Shown here piece after piece: positions 14,758 through 23,401 of a DNA stretch of 33,788 bases. The translations under genes were made by a program, and so were the position numbers. Each line of letters begins with the position of its first letter. The stretch's first letter is position 1. Source of the DNA: Paenibacillus xylanexedens (GTDB taxonomy: Bacteria > Bacillota > Bacilli > Paenibacillales > Paenibacillaceae); NCBI RefSeq assembly GCF_007680605.1, contig NZ_VEIO01000016.1, forward strand, positions 1 through 33,788, given 5' to 3'. The notes beneath the pieces are model-generated. The model was not told the origin of the DNA. It saw nothing but the letters and a program-made list of their open reading frames with translations, and did not search any database.

Positions 14758-15033
14758 ATGAGTTCACCTCCTACCTGTTATGCGTTCTCTGTGTGTTCAC
14801 CCGCCGTATTGCTTACGATATATTTAAAAGATACAAAAGAATTGAAAACGCTGTTGAAAATGCATGCATCCATGTCCTATGAAATTCAACGGGTTCAGAC
14901 AGTTGCTTGCAGGATGTTACCTATTTTATACCCTTCTCACCCAATGTGAACCTGTAGTCAGCGCAGAAAAATGATCGTTTTTTTGAAGCCACTTCAAGCT
15001 GATGTCGATCGTTTGTGAAATAGAGTTACAAGC
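14758..15033. other. Intergenic region before the MerR gene
   Basis: About 280 bases between the MerR start and the aldehyde dehydrogenase terminator. It should hold the promoter of the MerR gene. No MerR-type dyad with a 19-20 spacer and no gene can be supported. Confidence 0.4.
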
Positions 15034-15065
15034 AAAAATCCTGCACCATGAGATGGATACAGGAT
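15034..15065 (-). terminator. Terminator of the aldehyde dehydrogenase gene
   Basis: ATCCTG (15038-15043) pairs with CAGGAT (15060-15065), followed on the minus strand by TTTTTGCTTG. It lies about 55 bases after the stop at 15119. Confidence 0.7.
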
Positions 15066-15118
15066 CTTCGAAAATATCATATGATCGCTTTATTGCAAAG
15101 CAAAAGCGATGAACTCAC

Positions 15119-16543
15119 TTAATTTTTGTTAAACATGACAAACTTCAATTCCGTCATTTCTTCCGTTGCATATTTCACACCTTCTCGCCCGATGCCGCTT
15201 TGCTTCACACCGCCATACGGCATATGATCTACCCGGAATGTCGGGATATCATTGATCATTACGCCGCCCGCTTCAATGTCATCCACAGCTCGGAGTGCCG
15301 TTTGAATGTCATTGGTGAATACTCCTGCTTGGAGTCCATACATAGAGTCGTTAACATGCTGAATGCCTTCTTCTACGGAATCAACCGTGTTAATCACAAC
15401 AATCGGTGCAAACACTTCCTGACAAGAAACCTTTGCATCGCGTGGCACATTCGCAAGCACGGTTGGACGCAATATGCCTCCTTCAGCCTCACCACCTGCG
15501 ACCACGGTTGCCCCTTCCTGTTTCGCTTCTTCAATCCAGTCCAGAGTACGTTGCACATCCTTAGATGTAATGAGTGCTGATACAACCGTATCCTCGCTCA
15601 GCGGATCACCAATCACAACCTGTTCAGCAGCTTCGGCAAAGCGCTTAATAAATGGCTCGGCGATCGACTGATGCACGTAGATACGCTGTAATGAAATGCA
15701 GACCTGGCCCTGATATGTGAAAGCTCCCGTCACGCTACGCGGGATCACCTTGTCCAGATCAACATCCTTGTCTATAATGACAGCTGCATTGGAGCCCAGC
15801 TCTAGCGTAACCCGTTTCAGTCCAGCGTTGTTGCGGATGTTTGTTCCTACGGCCGGGCTACCTGTAAAGGTAAGATAAGCTACATCCGGATGGCTCACAA
15901 GTACATCGCCAATTGTTTTACCATCACCGCTCACCACATTCAGTGCTCCGTCAGGCAATCCCGCCTCTTGGAGCAGATTTGCGATGTAATAGGCAGACAG
16001 CGGAGTCTGCTCCGCAGGCTTAAGCACGATGGTATTTCCAGCTGCCAGTGCGGGTCCAACTTTGTGCGCAACGAGATTCATCGGAAAATTGAAAGGTGTA
16101 ATGGCCCCAATCACCCCGAGCGGCTGCCGCATCGTATAGCCAATGCGGCCTTCGCCGCCTTTTGCCGCATCCATCGGAACGGTCTCTCCGGTCAACCGTT
16201 TTGCCTCTTCGGCAGCAAACCGATAGGTTTCAATTGTACGATCAATCTCACCTCTTGCCGCCGTGATCGGCTTTGCCGCCTCTAATGCAACGATGCGGGC
16301 CGCCTCCTCTTTGCGTTCCTCCAGCATGGCGGACAGCTTGTACAGCAAGTCTGCACGCTGATGTGCAGGCATCTGGCGCATCGCTTTACGTGCCTTCACG
16401 GCCGCCGCAATGGCGGCTTCGGTCTCCTCCGCCGAGGCCGAAGCCACTTCTGCCAGCGTTTCTCCGGAATACGGCGCCTGAAGTGTTGTATATTTTACCG
16501 ATTCGGTATGTTTACCGCCGATAAACAGATGTTGTTTTTTCAT
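15119..16543 (-). CDS. NAD(P)-dependent aldehyde dehydrogenase
   Basis: A 474-residue soluble ALDH-superfamily enzyme oxidising an aldehyde to an acid with NAD(P)+. Catalytic residues: Asn152 (PFNFP), Lys175 (LKPAE), Glu248 (LELGSN), Cys282 (GQVCISLQR) and the late FAPIVVI and PYGGVKQSGIGREG motifs. The pattern resembles the lactaldehyde/GapN-like branch rather than betaine-aldehyde enzymes; the physiological substrate cannot be told. GGAGG lies eight bases before ATG. It is monocistronic. A perfect inverted repeat TTTCGCC/GGCGAAA (16670-16676, 16692-16698) beside a TATAAC may be an operator. Confidence 0.9.
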   Translation of the reverse strand: MKKQHLFIGGKHTESVKYTTLQAPYSGETLAEVASASAEETEAAIAAAVKARKAMRQMPAHQRADLLYKLSAMLEERKEEAARIVALEAAKPITAARGEIDRTIETYRFAAEEAKRLTGETVPMDAAKGGEGRIGYTMRQPLGVIGAITPFNFPMNLVAHKVGPALAAGNTIVLKPAEQTPLSAYYIANLLQEAGLPDGALNVVSGDGKTIGDVLVSHPDVAYLTFTGSPAVGTNIRNNAGLKRVTLELGSNAAVIIDKDVDLDKVIPRSVTGAFTYQGQVCISLQRIYVHQSIAEPFIKRFAEAAEQVVIGDPLSEDTVVSALITSKDVQRTLDWIEEAKQEGATVVAGGEAEGGILRPTVLANVPRDAKVSCQEVFAPIVVINTVDSVEEGIQHVNDSMYGLQAGVFTNDIQTALRAVDDIEAGGVMINDIPTFRVDHMPYGGVKQSGIGREGVKYATEEMTELKFVMFNKN

Positions 16544-16974
16544 AAACGCATCCTCCGTTCATTCGATTCCTCACATGCTCCATATTTCTCTTCATAAGCA
16601 TCTATGGATGCTCATTACCCACGAGTAACAACTACTTACCTTACATAACTCTACTCTAGTTATACACCATTTCGCCCTCTTCCACCCAGTTGGCGAAACG
16701 ATAAAAGTGAATTGGAACGGATCGTTGGTGAAAATGTGGTTAAGCCCCGCTACCGGGTGCTGCTTTATCGTGAATAGGTACTGCCACTGGTTGCTGTTAC
16801 TTTGGTGCTTCGTTACTGCGCACTGTGACCAGGTGCTGTTTCTATGGCACCATTGCCACTAGTAAACCTAGTACATATCACGTACACACATGTTACTTTG
16901 TGCAAAAGAACATACTTCACAGTATGCAGCAGTCTGTTGAACCACAGGGCTGGCATAGGACGATACTTCTCAGC
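16544..16974. other. Intergenic region with degenerate short repeats
   Basis: No gene is supported. It should carry the aldehyde dehydrogenase promoter near 16655-16700, where a 7-bp perfect inverted repeat occurs. Between about 16755 and 16880 runs an imperfect, low-complexity stretch rich in GGTGCTG, GGTACTG and GTTAC words, of unknown role. Confidence 0.5.
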
Positions 16975-17171
16975 TCTAACGATCACCAGGAACGTTATTC
17001 AGCGAGATTTGAGGCGAATGAAATTCTAACGATCACCACAAGCCCTATTTCACTCAAAAACATGATAATTGCTCGTTTTTAACACGGAAAAGAGCAAATA
17101 ACGTCTCTAGGGATCGTTAGAATTTTAAAAGATTGTTTTTTCGCAAAATAAGCTCTCCTGAGATCGTTAGA
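16975..17171. repeat. Dispersed 50-bp-period repeat pairs, copies 2 and 3, head to head
   Basis: TCTAACGATC occurs at 16975-16984 and 17025-17034 (period 50) and inverted at 17112-17121 and 17162-17171 (period 50). Each box is followed at the same offset (positions 21-25 of the unit) by [TC]TATT. The two pairs face each other across about 77 bases, so the whole is a large imperfect palindrome. It ends 12 bases before the stop of the universal stress protein gene. See copy 1 at 82-141. Confidence 0.8.
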
Positions 17172-17182
17172 AAATCGTTGCT

Positions 17183-17605
17183 TTATTTCACTGTCAGAAT
17201 CGGACATTCTGCGTGCTTCAGCACACCATGACTGACACTGCCAACTACAATTTCTGCCAGCACACTTTTACCCCCGGTGCCTATTACAATCAGGTCACAT
17301 TTCCGCTCACTCGCCATACGACAGATTTCTGTTACAGGATCACCTGCAACCAGCAATGTCTCGTAGGCCACACCGCGACCAACCATTTGTTCAATCACTG
17401 GCTCCATAACGTGCTTTCCCTCTTCAGCGATACGTTCCTCCAAATCAACGCCAAGCGCCGGTTCGTTAATTGAAATAGAAGGATTCACATGCATAATCGT
17501 CAGACTGACAGGATGTTTCATCTGTTCAGCCAACATCAGAGCCTGTTCCAGCGCCTTTTTCGCATGATCCGATTCATCTACAGCGACCAATATTCGTTTT
17601 AGCAT
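17183..17605 (-). CDS. Universal stress protein, UspA family, ATP-binding type
   Basis: A 140-residue cytoplasmic Usp-fold protein. It opens LKRILVAVDESDHAKKALEQA and ends with the ATP-binding signature G-2x-G-9x-G-S in IGTGGKSVLAEIVVGSVS, then CPILTVK; DLIVIGT is also typical. The start is the ATG at 17605 because GGAGG lies eight bases upstream; ATGs at 17629 and 17611 lack this spacing. Usp proteins help survival in stress through unclear mechanisms. It appears to be transcribed alone. Confidence 0.88.
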   Translation of the reverse strand: MLKRILVAVDESDHAKKALEQALMLAEQMKHPVSLTIMHVNPSISINEPALGVDLEERIAEEGKHVMEPVIEQMVGRGVAYETLLVAGDPVTEICRMASERKCDLIVIGTGGKSVLAEIVVGSVSHGVLKHAECPILTVK

Positions 17606-17781
17606 ACCCATATCCTCCAGTCTCTTCATCGCCCCGAATTTTTTTCGTTATCTAGTTATCTTGCAATTGAGTTAAGGTCCACTTCCATCATGTTTCCGTA
17701 TAAATGTTCATCAGCCTCGCCTATAACATATAACATCTGTTTACGAGCCAAACTCGCAGTATGTCCATCAACCACAATTTA

Positions 17782-19002
17782 TTAATGAGCTGTGATCGAA
17801 GCATCAATATCCCGCAGGTGACGACGACGCATCAACAATACAGCAACGCCGATCAGCACCATTAGCGCACCGAAGTAAAACGGCGTTTCTGGCAAAAACC
17901 ATTCCGACAGCTTACCCGCAAGCCACGGGGCTAGTGCACCGCCCATAAACCGCACAAAGCTGTACGCCGCAGACGCTACGGAACGCTCTACTGGAGCGGC
18001 TTCCATCACAGCCGTTGTGATCAACGTATTGTTTATTCCAAGGAAAATCCCTGCTACGATCACCGCAACAATAACCGTCACCGAGGAGCCCATTACCGTA
18101 CCCACAGCCATCACCAGCAAGTCCAGCGCAAACAACGTGAGCATGACACTCATGGAAGGCACAGAGCCAAACCGGCGCTGCAGCTTCGGTGCCACAAAGA
18201 CGGACGTAACCGCCAGCATCAGTCCCCATCCAAAGAAGACATATCCAAGGCCGTGTTCGTCCAGTTTCATGACATAAGGGGAATACGCCATCAACGTAAA
18301 GAATCCAAAGTTATATAAAAAGGCGGTAATCGCCAACGTTTTCAGTGAAGGATACCCAAGCGCTTTGAACGGATCGGATAACGTGCTGCGTGTTTTCGGT
18401 TTAGCCATTTTGGGCAACATAAACATGATGCTGATAAACGCTATTGCCATCAGGGCAGCTACCCCGTAGAACGGGCCGCGCCAAGAGATCGAACCCAGTT
18501 CCCCGCCAAGCAACGGACCAACGGCAATCCCTAGACCCAGTGCTGCTTCGTATAAAATAATAGCCTTGGCTGTCCCCGACGTGGACAAGCCAACAATAGC
18601 TGACAACGCGGTGGCGATGAACAAGGCATTCCCGAGTCCCCAGCCCCCGCGATAACCAACCAGCGCTCCGACCGTGTCGGATGTACCGCCAAGGAACGAA
18701 AAGACAATGATTAGCAATATACCGCTGAGCAATGTCCATTTCACACCAATGCGGCTGGATACCACACCCGTAATCAGCATCGCGATCCCCGTTACCGCGT
18801 TATAGCTCGTAAACAGCAAGGACACCTGGCTTTTGGACGCGTGTAGTTGATCCGCAATGGCTGGCAAAATCGGGTCTACCAGACCCAGTCCCATAAACGA
18901 GATGATACAGGCGAATGCTACAGCCCAAACCGCTCGTGGTTGAGACAGCAGACCTCCACGGGATGACGGTAATTCGTCAGGTAGTGATGGTTCTCTTTTC
19001 AT
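17782..19002 (-). CDS. yfmO: MFS multidrug exporter, YfmO-like
   Basis: A 406-residue, 12-helix MFS exporter (DHA1 type). The first helix FACIISFMGLGLVDPILPAIADQL, the following SQVSLLFTSYNAVTGIAMLITG and the long GLGNALFIATALS and AIILYEAALGLGIAVGPLLGG segments resemble Bacillus YfmO, a multidrug/copper-related exporter controlled by the MerR protein YfmP. Here too a MerR gene lies just upstream on the same strand, with a weak hairpin between. GGAGG lies eight bases before ATG. Name assigned from sequence memory and context. Confidence 0.75.
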   Translation of the reverse strand: MKREPSLPDELPSSRGGLLSQPRAVWAVAFACIISFMGLGLVDPILPAIADQLHASKSQVSLLFTSYNAVTGIAMLITGVVSSRIGVKWTLLSGILLIIVFSFLGGTSDTVGALVGYRGGWGLGNALFIATALSAIVGLSTSGTAKAIILYEAALGLGIAVGPLLGGELGSISWRGPFYGVAALMAIAFISIMFMLPKMAKPKTRSTLSDPFKALGYPSLKTLAITAFLYNFGFFTLMAYSPYVMKLDEHGLGYVFFGWGLMLAVTSVFVAPKLQRRFGSVPSMSVMLTLFALDLLVMAVGTVMGSSVTVIVAVIVAGIFLGINNTLITTAVMEAAPVERSVASAAYSFVRFMGGALAPWLAGKLSEWFLPETPFYFGALMVLIGVAVLLMRRRHLRDIDASITAH

Positions 19003-19132
19003 AGGTCATTCCTCCGATGTAATGTGTAATGTTGAGATAGTGAAAATAATTGAGAACAATTGATTAGTCGAATGAATTTTCATGATTTTTCTTGTTTTTT
19101 TCAAAAAATAAGTTGCAAAAACAGCACAAGGA

Positions 19133-19149
19133 CACCGGAAATTCCGGTG
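19133..19149 (-). terminator. Hairpin between the yfmP- and yfmO-like genes
   Basis: CACCGG (19133-19138) pairs with CCGGTG (19144-19149). The T run on the minus strand is poor (TCCTTGTGCTGTTTTTG), so it may attenuate readthrough from the MerR gene rather than stop it. Confidence 0.4.
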
Positions 19150-19258
19150 TTTTGCATTCATCCGTACTGCTCTGCACTCCCACATAGGACTTGCAAAAGC
19201 TCCCTATGCGTATCTTTTCGCTTCGGCTTCTTGTTGCCTTATACGTTGCCTACTTGTC

Positions 19259-19708
19259 TTAATCTTCGTGGCTCTCACGAGCATTGGCTTGCAACGTCTG
19301 TATGCCCGTTCTAACACGCCCACGAAGCTCCTCCAGCTCCTGTTGTACAGCATGAATACTCTGAAGCTTCTGCTCCAGCAACTGCAACTGACCATCCAGT
19401 GTGGCTTCCATTCTGGTGAGCTTTTCGATCCGCTCTTTCACCTCAGTGGTCTGCTGATAGTCGAAACGTTGCTCGTTCAGCACATCTGTCGTAGCTACAT
19501 AGGCATGAAGTTCTTGTAGCGAAAAGCCAAGTACCTCTTTGGCTCGAACCACTTTTTTCAAATAGTCGATGTCATCCTGTGAATATAGCCTCGTTCCGCC
19601 GTCTGTCCGCTGAGGTGAAGGCATCACACCAATCTCTTCATAATATCGAATGGTACGCTTCGTCAGTCCGCAGGCTTTGGCGACATCATCAATTTTGAAC
19701 AAACTCAT
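19259..19708 (-). CDS. yfmP: MerR-family regulator, YfmP-like
   Basis: A 149-residue MerR activator/repressor. Residues 1-70: FKIDDVAKACGLTKRTIRYYEEIGVMPSPQR and RLYSQDDIDYLKKVVRAKE (winged helix); residues ~75-145 form a long coiled coil for dimerisation; there is no large ligand domain and no metal-binding Cys pair. The start is ATG 19708, eight bases after AGAGG; an in-frame GTG three codons upstream overlaps the site. It is followed by the yfmO-like exporter, its likely target. Confidence 0.8.
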   Translation of the reverse strand: MSLFKIDDVAKACGLTKRTIRYYEEIGVMPSPQRTDGGTRLYSQDDIDYLKKVVRAKEVLGFSLQELHAYVATTDVLNEQRFDYQQTTEVKERIEKLTRMEATLDGQLQLLEQKLQSIHAVQQELEELRGRVRTGIQTLQANARESHED

Positions 19709-19749
19709 TGGCTCCACCTCTCTTATATGTCATTAATGTTATGTACATA

Positions 19750-19783
19750 ATTATATATAATCATAACGTTAACGTCAACGTTA
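19750..19783 (-). promoter_or_regulatory. Promoter and palindromic operator of the yfmP-like gene
   Basis: On the minus strand TTGACG (19773-19778), 17 bases, then TATAAT (19750-19755): near-consensus sigma-A. A 20-bp palindrome with one mismatched pair, TAACGTTAACGTCAACGTTA (19764-19783), covers the -35. That is where an autorepressing MerR dimer would bind. The 17-base spacer differs from the 19-20 bases of MerR-activated promoters, so repression is more likely here. Confidence 0.65.
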
Positions 19784-19884
19784 GATTTTAGTTTGGAATT
19801 CAACCATTAAAATTATTCATGAAATGATAGATATAATCAACCATTCCGTGTTTGAAATAGAAGCAGAAAAATAAAAACAAAAAA

Positions 19885-19903
19885 GACCCGCATCTGGCGG
19901 ATC
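19885..19903 (-). terminator. Terminator of the SdpI-family gene
   Basis: GACCCGC (19885-19891) pairs with GCGGATC (19897-19903), followed on the minus strand by six T and more T-rich sequence. Confidence 0.8.
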
Positions 19904-20001
19904 TCGATGTAATTATACAGGTCATTACGGGCGTTGCCCTGCACGCATTGACTAACATTTCTGGTCTGGTCTTGACCTTATCTTATCTTATCTCACTTCT
20001 C

Positions 20002-20358
20002 TTACTTCCCTTGCTTGTCCTGTTCCTGCTGTGCCCTTTGCATTTGCTTCAAACGGCCTTCCACCCGGGTAAACAGCCTGATGGTATAAAAGCCTACAGC
20101 GATTAAACTCAGTACCAATGCACGCACATCCGTAAGCCAGAAACCGATCACACCAAAAGCAGTAATAATAACTCCAAACTGCATCATCAGTGCCGAACTG
20201 TACCGCTGCGCTTCTTCCCACAGCGCCCGGTCGCTCATTGCACGGGGTGTACGATACCCATATATTCCGTTAATTTGTTTTGGCGGCTTCTTGTACACCA
20301 TTAATCCCAAAATGAAATAACATACTCCACATATAATCCCCACGAATGCTCCTGCCAA
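20002..20358 (-). CDS. SdpI/YhfL-family membrane protein
   Basis: A 118-residue, three-helix membrane protein. The family signature is visible: NGIYGYRTPRAMSDRALWEEAQRYS between helix 1 (VGIICGVCYFILGLMVY) and helix 2 (FGVIITAFGVIGFWL); helix 3 is LVLSLIAVGFYTIRLF, then a charged tail. Bacillus SdpI gives immunity to the SdpC toxin and anchors its regulator; this shorter protein has no SdpC or SdpR partner nearby, so its role is open. The start is TTG at 20358, with AAGGAG eight bases upstream. Confidence 0.8.
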   Translation of the reverse strand: MAGAFVGIICGVCYFILGLMVYKKPPKQINGIYGYRTPRAMSDRALWEEAQRYSSALMMQFGVIITAFGVIGFWLTDVRALVLSLIAVGFYTIRLFTRVEGRLKQMQRAQQEQDKQGK

Positions 20359-20429
20359 AATGCTCGCTCCTTCTCTTGTCTTTAGCTCTCAAACCACTTC
20401 AATCCACAGTCAGTCATAAAAACAGTAAA

Positions 20430-20457
20430 ACGGCTCTACGTATATACGCAGAGCCGT
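20430..20457 (-). terminator. Terminator of the metal ATPase gene
   Basis: ACGGCTCT (20430-20437) pairs with AGAGCCGT (20450-20457), followed on the minus strand by TTTTACTGTTTTT. Confidence 0.8.
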
Positions 20458-20476
20458 GCTGTACGTTTCAAACATT

Positions 20477-22831
20477 TTAAACGTCCTTGATCCGAAGAAC
20501 CCGCATCGCATTCAGTACCGCAAGCACCGTAACACCCACATCGGAGAAAACAGCTTCCCACATGGTCGCGATCCCGAATACTCCCAGCAACAGGAAGATC
20601 GCTTTGACTCCCAGCGCAAATCCGATATTCTGCCAGACAATGCGGCGTGTACGCTTCGCAATACGGACGGCACTGGCGATTCTGGACGGTTCATCCGTCA
20701 TGATCACCACATCCGCTGCTTCAATGGCTGCATCCGATCCGAGTCCGCCCATGGCCACACCAACATCGGCACGTGCCAGTACGGGTGTATCATTAATGCC
20801 GTCACCGACAAAGATCATTTTTTCCTTCGGTAATTTGTTTTGTTCCAGTTGTTCCAGCCGTTCGACTTTGTCTTGGGGTAGCAGTTCGGCATGAACCTCA
20901 TCCACGCCAAGCTGCCGTGCAACTGCCTCTCCTACCGCTTTGGCATCGCCCGTCAGCATGATCGTTTTGTGTATGCCGAGCTGTTTGAGCGCCTGAATCG
21001 CAGATGTTGCATCTTCCTTCACTTCGTCCGCAATAATGAGATGTCCAACATACTGTCCGGCTTCAGCTACATGCACAACAGTCCCTACCGTTAGCGGCTT
21101 CGTATACATAATCCCTGCCTGCTCCATCAATTTGGCGTTGCCTGCGAGCACTTCCTGACCGTTCACATTGACTTTAATCCCATGTCCGGCTATCTCGTCA
21201 TATCCGTCCACACCTTGCGAGGGAATATCTTTCGCCCAAGCGGCACGAATGGATTCCGCAATCGGATGATTGGAGTTCGCTTCGGCAATTGCAGCCAGTC
21301 TCATCAGTTCCTCTTCCGTACGCGTACCTTCAGGATGAACAGACGTGACCTTGAAAACACCTTTGGTTAATGTGCCCGTTTTGTCGAACACTACCACTTT
21401 AACGTCATTCAGAGCTTCCAGGTAATTACTTCCTTTGACCAGAATGCCGTTACGCGAAGCTGCGCCAATCCCGCCAAAGAAGCCAAGCGGAATCGATACA
21501 ACAAGTGCACAAGGACATGAAATAACGAGGAACACCAGCGCACGATAGATCCAGTCGGCAAACGTTGCACCGCTAAGCAATAATGGAGGAACGAAGGCAA
21601 TCAGAGCAGCCAGAATGACCACAACAGGTGTGTAATACCGGGCAAATTTGCTGATAAAATGCTCTGTTTTCGCCTTGCGGCTGCTGGCATTCTGCACCAT
21701 GTCGAGGATTTTGGATACGGTGGATTCACCAAAGGTTTTGGTGACCTCTATGGTTAACATCCCGTTTTTGTTCACAAATCCGCTGAGCACATCACTTCCA
21801 GGCTCCAGTTCCCGTGGAACAGATTCCCCCGTCAACGCGGATGTGTCTACCATGGAGCGGCCTGCCTTCACGATACCGTCGAGAGGCACACGCTCACCGG
21901 CTTTAACCACGATCCGGTCGCCAATGCGTACTTCTTCCGGGGAGACCCGTCGCGTTTCTTCCCCAGCTCCTGGGAGTATATTCGCATAATCCGGGCGAAT
22001 ATCCATCAGGGACTGAATCGACTTGCGTGAGCGGTTCACTGCCATGCCCTGGAACAGTTCTCCGAGCTGATAGAAGAGCATGACCGCGACACCCTCAGGA
22101 TACTCTCCAATGGCAAACGCCCCAAGCGTGGCAACCGTCATCAGGAAGTACTCGTCAAACACCTGACCGCGGATGATGTTTTTGAATGCCTGTAGCACGA
22201 TATCGCCACCAGCGATGAGATAAGCCACTACGTATAGCGCAAGCTGTGCCCAGCCATCCAGCGGTGACCAGATCGCCGCGGCAAGCAGCACAGAACCAGT
22301 TGCTAGGCGGGCTAGTAACGTTTTGGTCTGTCCGGCACCATGCTCATGTGAATGCCCTGCATGAGCGTCACTGCCTTCGGCGTGGTTATGCGTATGGTTG
22401 TGATCATGTCCATGGCTGTGTCCATGATCATGAGTATGTTCATGTGAATGAGCATGGCTCTGATGTGGATGCTTATGCGTGCCCGCCGCTTGGCTTACGT
22501 TCGTGTGGGCATGACGACCCGATGAATGGGAGTGCCCATTGAAATGATCATGGTGTTCATCCGATTCGCTCTGAGATTGACGACCTTGCCCTTTTTCCGA
22601 GATACGAATATGTGGCTCCAGCCGCAACACCTTGCGCCTCACTTCCTCCACTACCTGCTCATCCATATTGGAATTGGTGTACATGGATAACGTTTTGGTT
22701 ACAAAATTCACGGAGCATTCATTAATGCCCTTAATTTTACTCACACCATTTTCAATCTTCAGCGCACAGTTGGCACAATCCAGTCCATCAAGCAGCAGTT
22801 CCCTTTTCACCTGTTCCTGTCCGGTTCCCAT
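20477..22831 (-). CDS. cadA: Zn/Cd/Pb-exporting P1B-type ATPase with His-rich domain
   Basis: A 784-residue P1B-2 pump that expels Zn2+, Cd2+ or Pb2+. Order: an HMA domain with metal site DCANC (Cys19, Cys22), a 72-residue linker (93-164) holding 27 His, eight helices with CPC (Cys439-Cys441), actuator TGES (334-337), phosphorylation DKTGT (Asp483), HP locus (His522-Pro523), GDGIND hinge and the last-helix DVGVTVLAVLNAMR whose Asp is typical of the Zn/Cd class. The His tract is larger than in most CadA proteins. GGGAG lies seven bases before ATG. It is divergent from an ArsR gene with an ArsR-type operator upstream. Confidence 0.92.
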   Translation of the reverse strand: MGTGQEQVKRELLLDGLDCANCALKIENGVSKIKGINECSVNFVTKTLSMYTNSNMDEQVVEEVRRKVLRLEPHIRISEKGQGRQSQSESDEHHDHFNGHSHSSGRHAHTNVSQAAGTHKHPHQSHAHSHEHTHDHGHSHGHDHNHTHNHAEGSDAHAGHSHEHGAGQTKTLLARLATGSVLLAAAIWSPLDGWAQLALYVVAYLIAGGDIVLQAFKNIIRGQVFDEYFLMTVATLGAFAIGEYPEGVAVMLFYQLGELFQGMAVNRSRKSIQSLMDIRPDYANILPGAGEETRRVSPEEVRIGDRIVVKAGERVPLDGIVKAGRSMVDTSALTGESVPRELEPGSDVLSGFVNKNGMLTIEVTKTFGESTVSKILDMVQNASSRKAKTEHFISKFARYYTPVVVILAALIAFVPPLLLSGATFADWIYRALVFLVISCPCALVVSIPLGFFGGIGAASRNGILVKGSNYLEALNDVKVVVFDKTGTLTKGVFKVTSVHPEGTRTEEELMRLAAIAEANSNHPIAESIRAAWAKDIPSQGVDGYDEIAGHGIKVNVNGQEVLAGNAKLMEQAGIMYTKPLTVGTVVHVAEAGQYVGHLIIADEVKEDATSAIQALKQLGIHKTIMLTGDAKAVGEAVARQLGVDEVHAELLPQDKVERLEQLEQNKLPKEKMIFVGDGINDTPVLARADVGVAMGGLGSDAAIEAADVVIMTDEPSRIASAVRIAKRTRRIVWQNIGFALGVKAIFLLLGVFGIATMWEAVFSDVGVTVLAVLNAMRVLRIKDV

Positions 22832-22896
22832 GTGAATTCTCCCCTTTGCAGTCCGAAAAAAGTTGAACTAAAGGTATTACACGAGCACTACGATGA

Positions 22897-23025
22897 CAGA
22901 ATAACCTTCCAATCGCTGTTATCCCCAAATTTCTTTTATCCCTTTCATCTTCAGAGGGAAATTTGGTGATAAAGGCGAACGCTCCGCTTTTCCAGGTTTT
23001 TTCTGTCCTCTCCGTTTTTGTGTAA
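22897..23025 (-). repeat. Structured dispersed repeat, copy 2
   Basis: Matches copy 1 (11829-11993) without its ~38-base insertion. The stem here is TTATC-C-CCAAATTTC against GAAATTTGG-T-GATAA. Compared with copy 1, one T-A has become C-G and two A-T have become G-C, while the central C-T mismatch is kept in both. It lies in the leader of the metal ATPase gene, 66 bases before its ATG. Confidence 0.7.
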
Positions 23026-23067
23026 AAAATAGTTCATCTTTTTTAATTTAATCTTGTATTTAATAAT

Positions 23068-23087
23068 ATATGAGCAATCATTCATAT
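23068..23087. promoter_or_regulatory. ArsR/CadC-type operator at the ATPase promoter
   Basis: ATATGA, eight bases, TCATAT (23068-23087) within a longer AT-rich dyad matches the form of CadC/CzrA operators. On the minus strand it overlies a likely promoter (TAAACA, 16 bases, TATATT) for the ATPase gene, so the metal-free ArsR protein would block transcription. Confidence 0.65.
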
Positions 23088-23164
23088 GTTTAGTTAACCC
23101 CATTATATGCATGCCCAAACGGGAGTGTCAACACAAGGTGTTGATTTTGGATACAGAATATGCA

Positions 23165-23324
23165 GGGCGTGTCTGAAAACGCTGAAGGAAGCAGATTTTG
23201 CCGAATTTTCGTTCCAAGCCAGGAAGTTTAACGCAGGCGTGCCGGGGCACGTCAAGGGAAAGTGACGCAGCAGGGGGCGAAAAGGCGGTAAAAGATGCAC
23301 TTCAGTCGGTTTCAAGATACGCCC
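23165..23324. mobile_element. 160-bp MITE-like palindromic element
   Basis: Begins GGGCGTGTCTGAAAACG and ends with the inverted counterpart (right end read inward: GGGCGTATCTTGAAACCG). Pairing continues for about 48 bases per side (CTGAAG, then ATTTTGCCG/TTTTACCG, TTTTCG). A second inner hairpin, GCGTGCCGGGGCACGTC, sits in the middle. No coding sequence and no clear target duplication. It lies between the ATPase operator and the arsR promoter. Confidence 0.6.
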
Positions 23325-23359
23325 TATTAGTAATCATTTCGCTTTAGCCGTTTTTTGGA

Positions 23360-23365
23360 TATAAT
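23360..23365 (+). promoter_or_regulatory. -10 box of the arsR gene
   Basis: A perfect TATAAT 36 bases before the ATG at 23402. The -35 is poor, and no ATATGA-type operator lies nearby, so this gene may not be autoregulated. Confidence 0.45.
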
Positions 23366-23401
23366 AGAGCTATCAGTTGTTAAACATAGGCGGTGATAGG
23401 A

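Noticed and set aside
16975..17171. CRISPR or riboswitch
   Set aside because: Boxes are only 10 bases, inverted in half the copies, with no unique spacers of uniform size and no known aptamer pattern; treated as a dispersed repeat.
19040..19065. Fur-box-like AATAATTGAGAACAATTGATT before the yfmO-like gene
   Set aside because: Only a loose match to the Fur consensus and easily produced by AT-rich sequence.
23103..23315. 70-codon minus-strand ORF
   Set aside because: Lies across the 160-bp palindromic element; no ribosome site and composition set by the inverted repeats.
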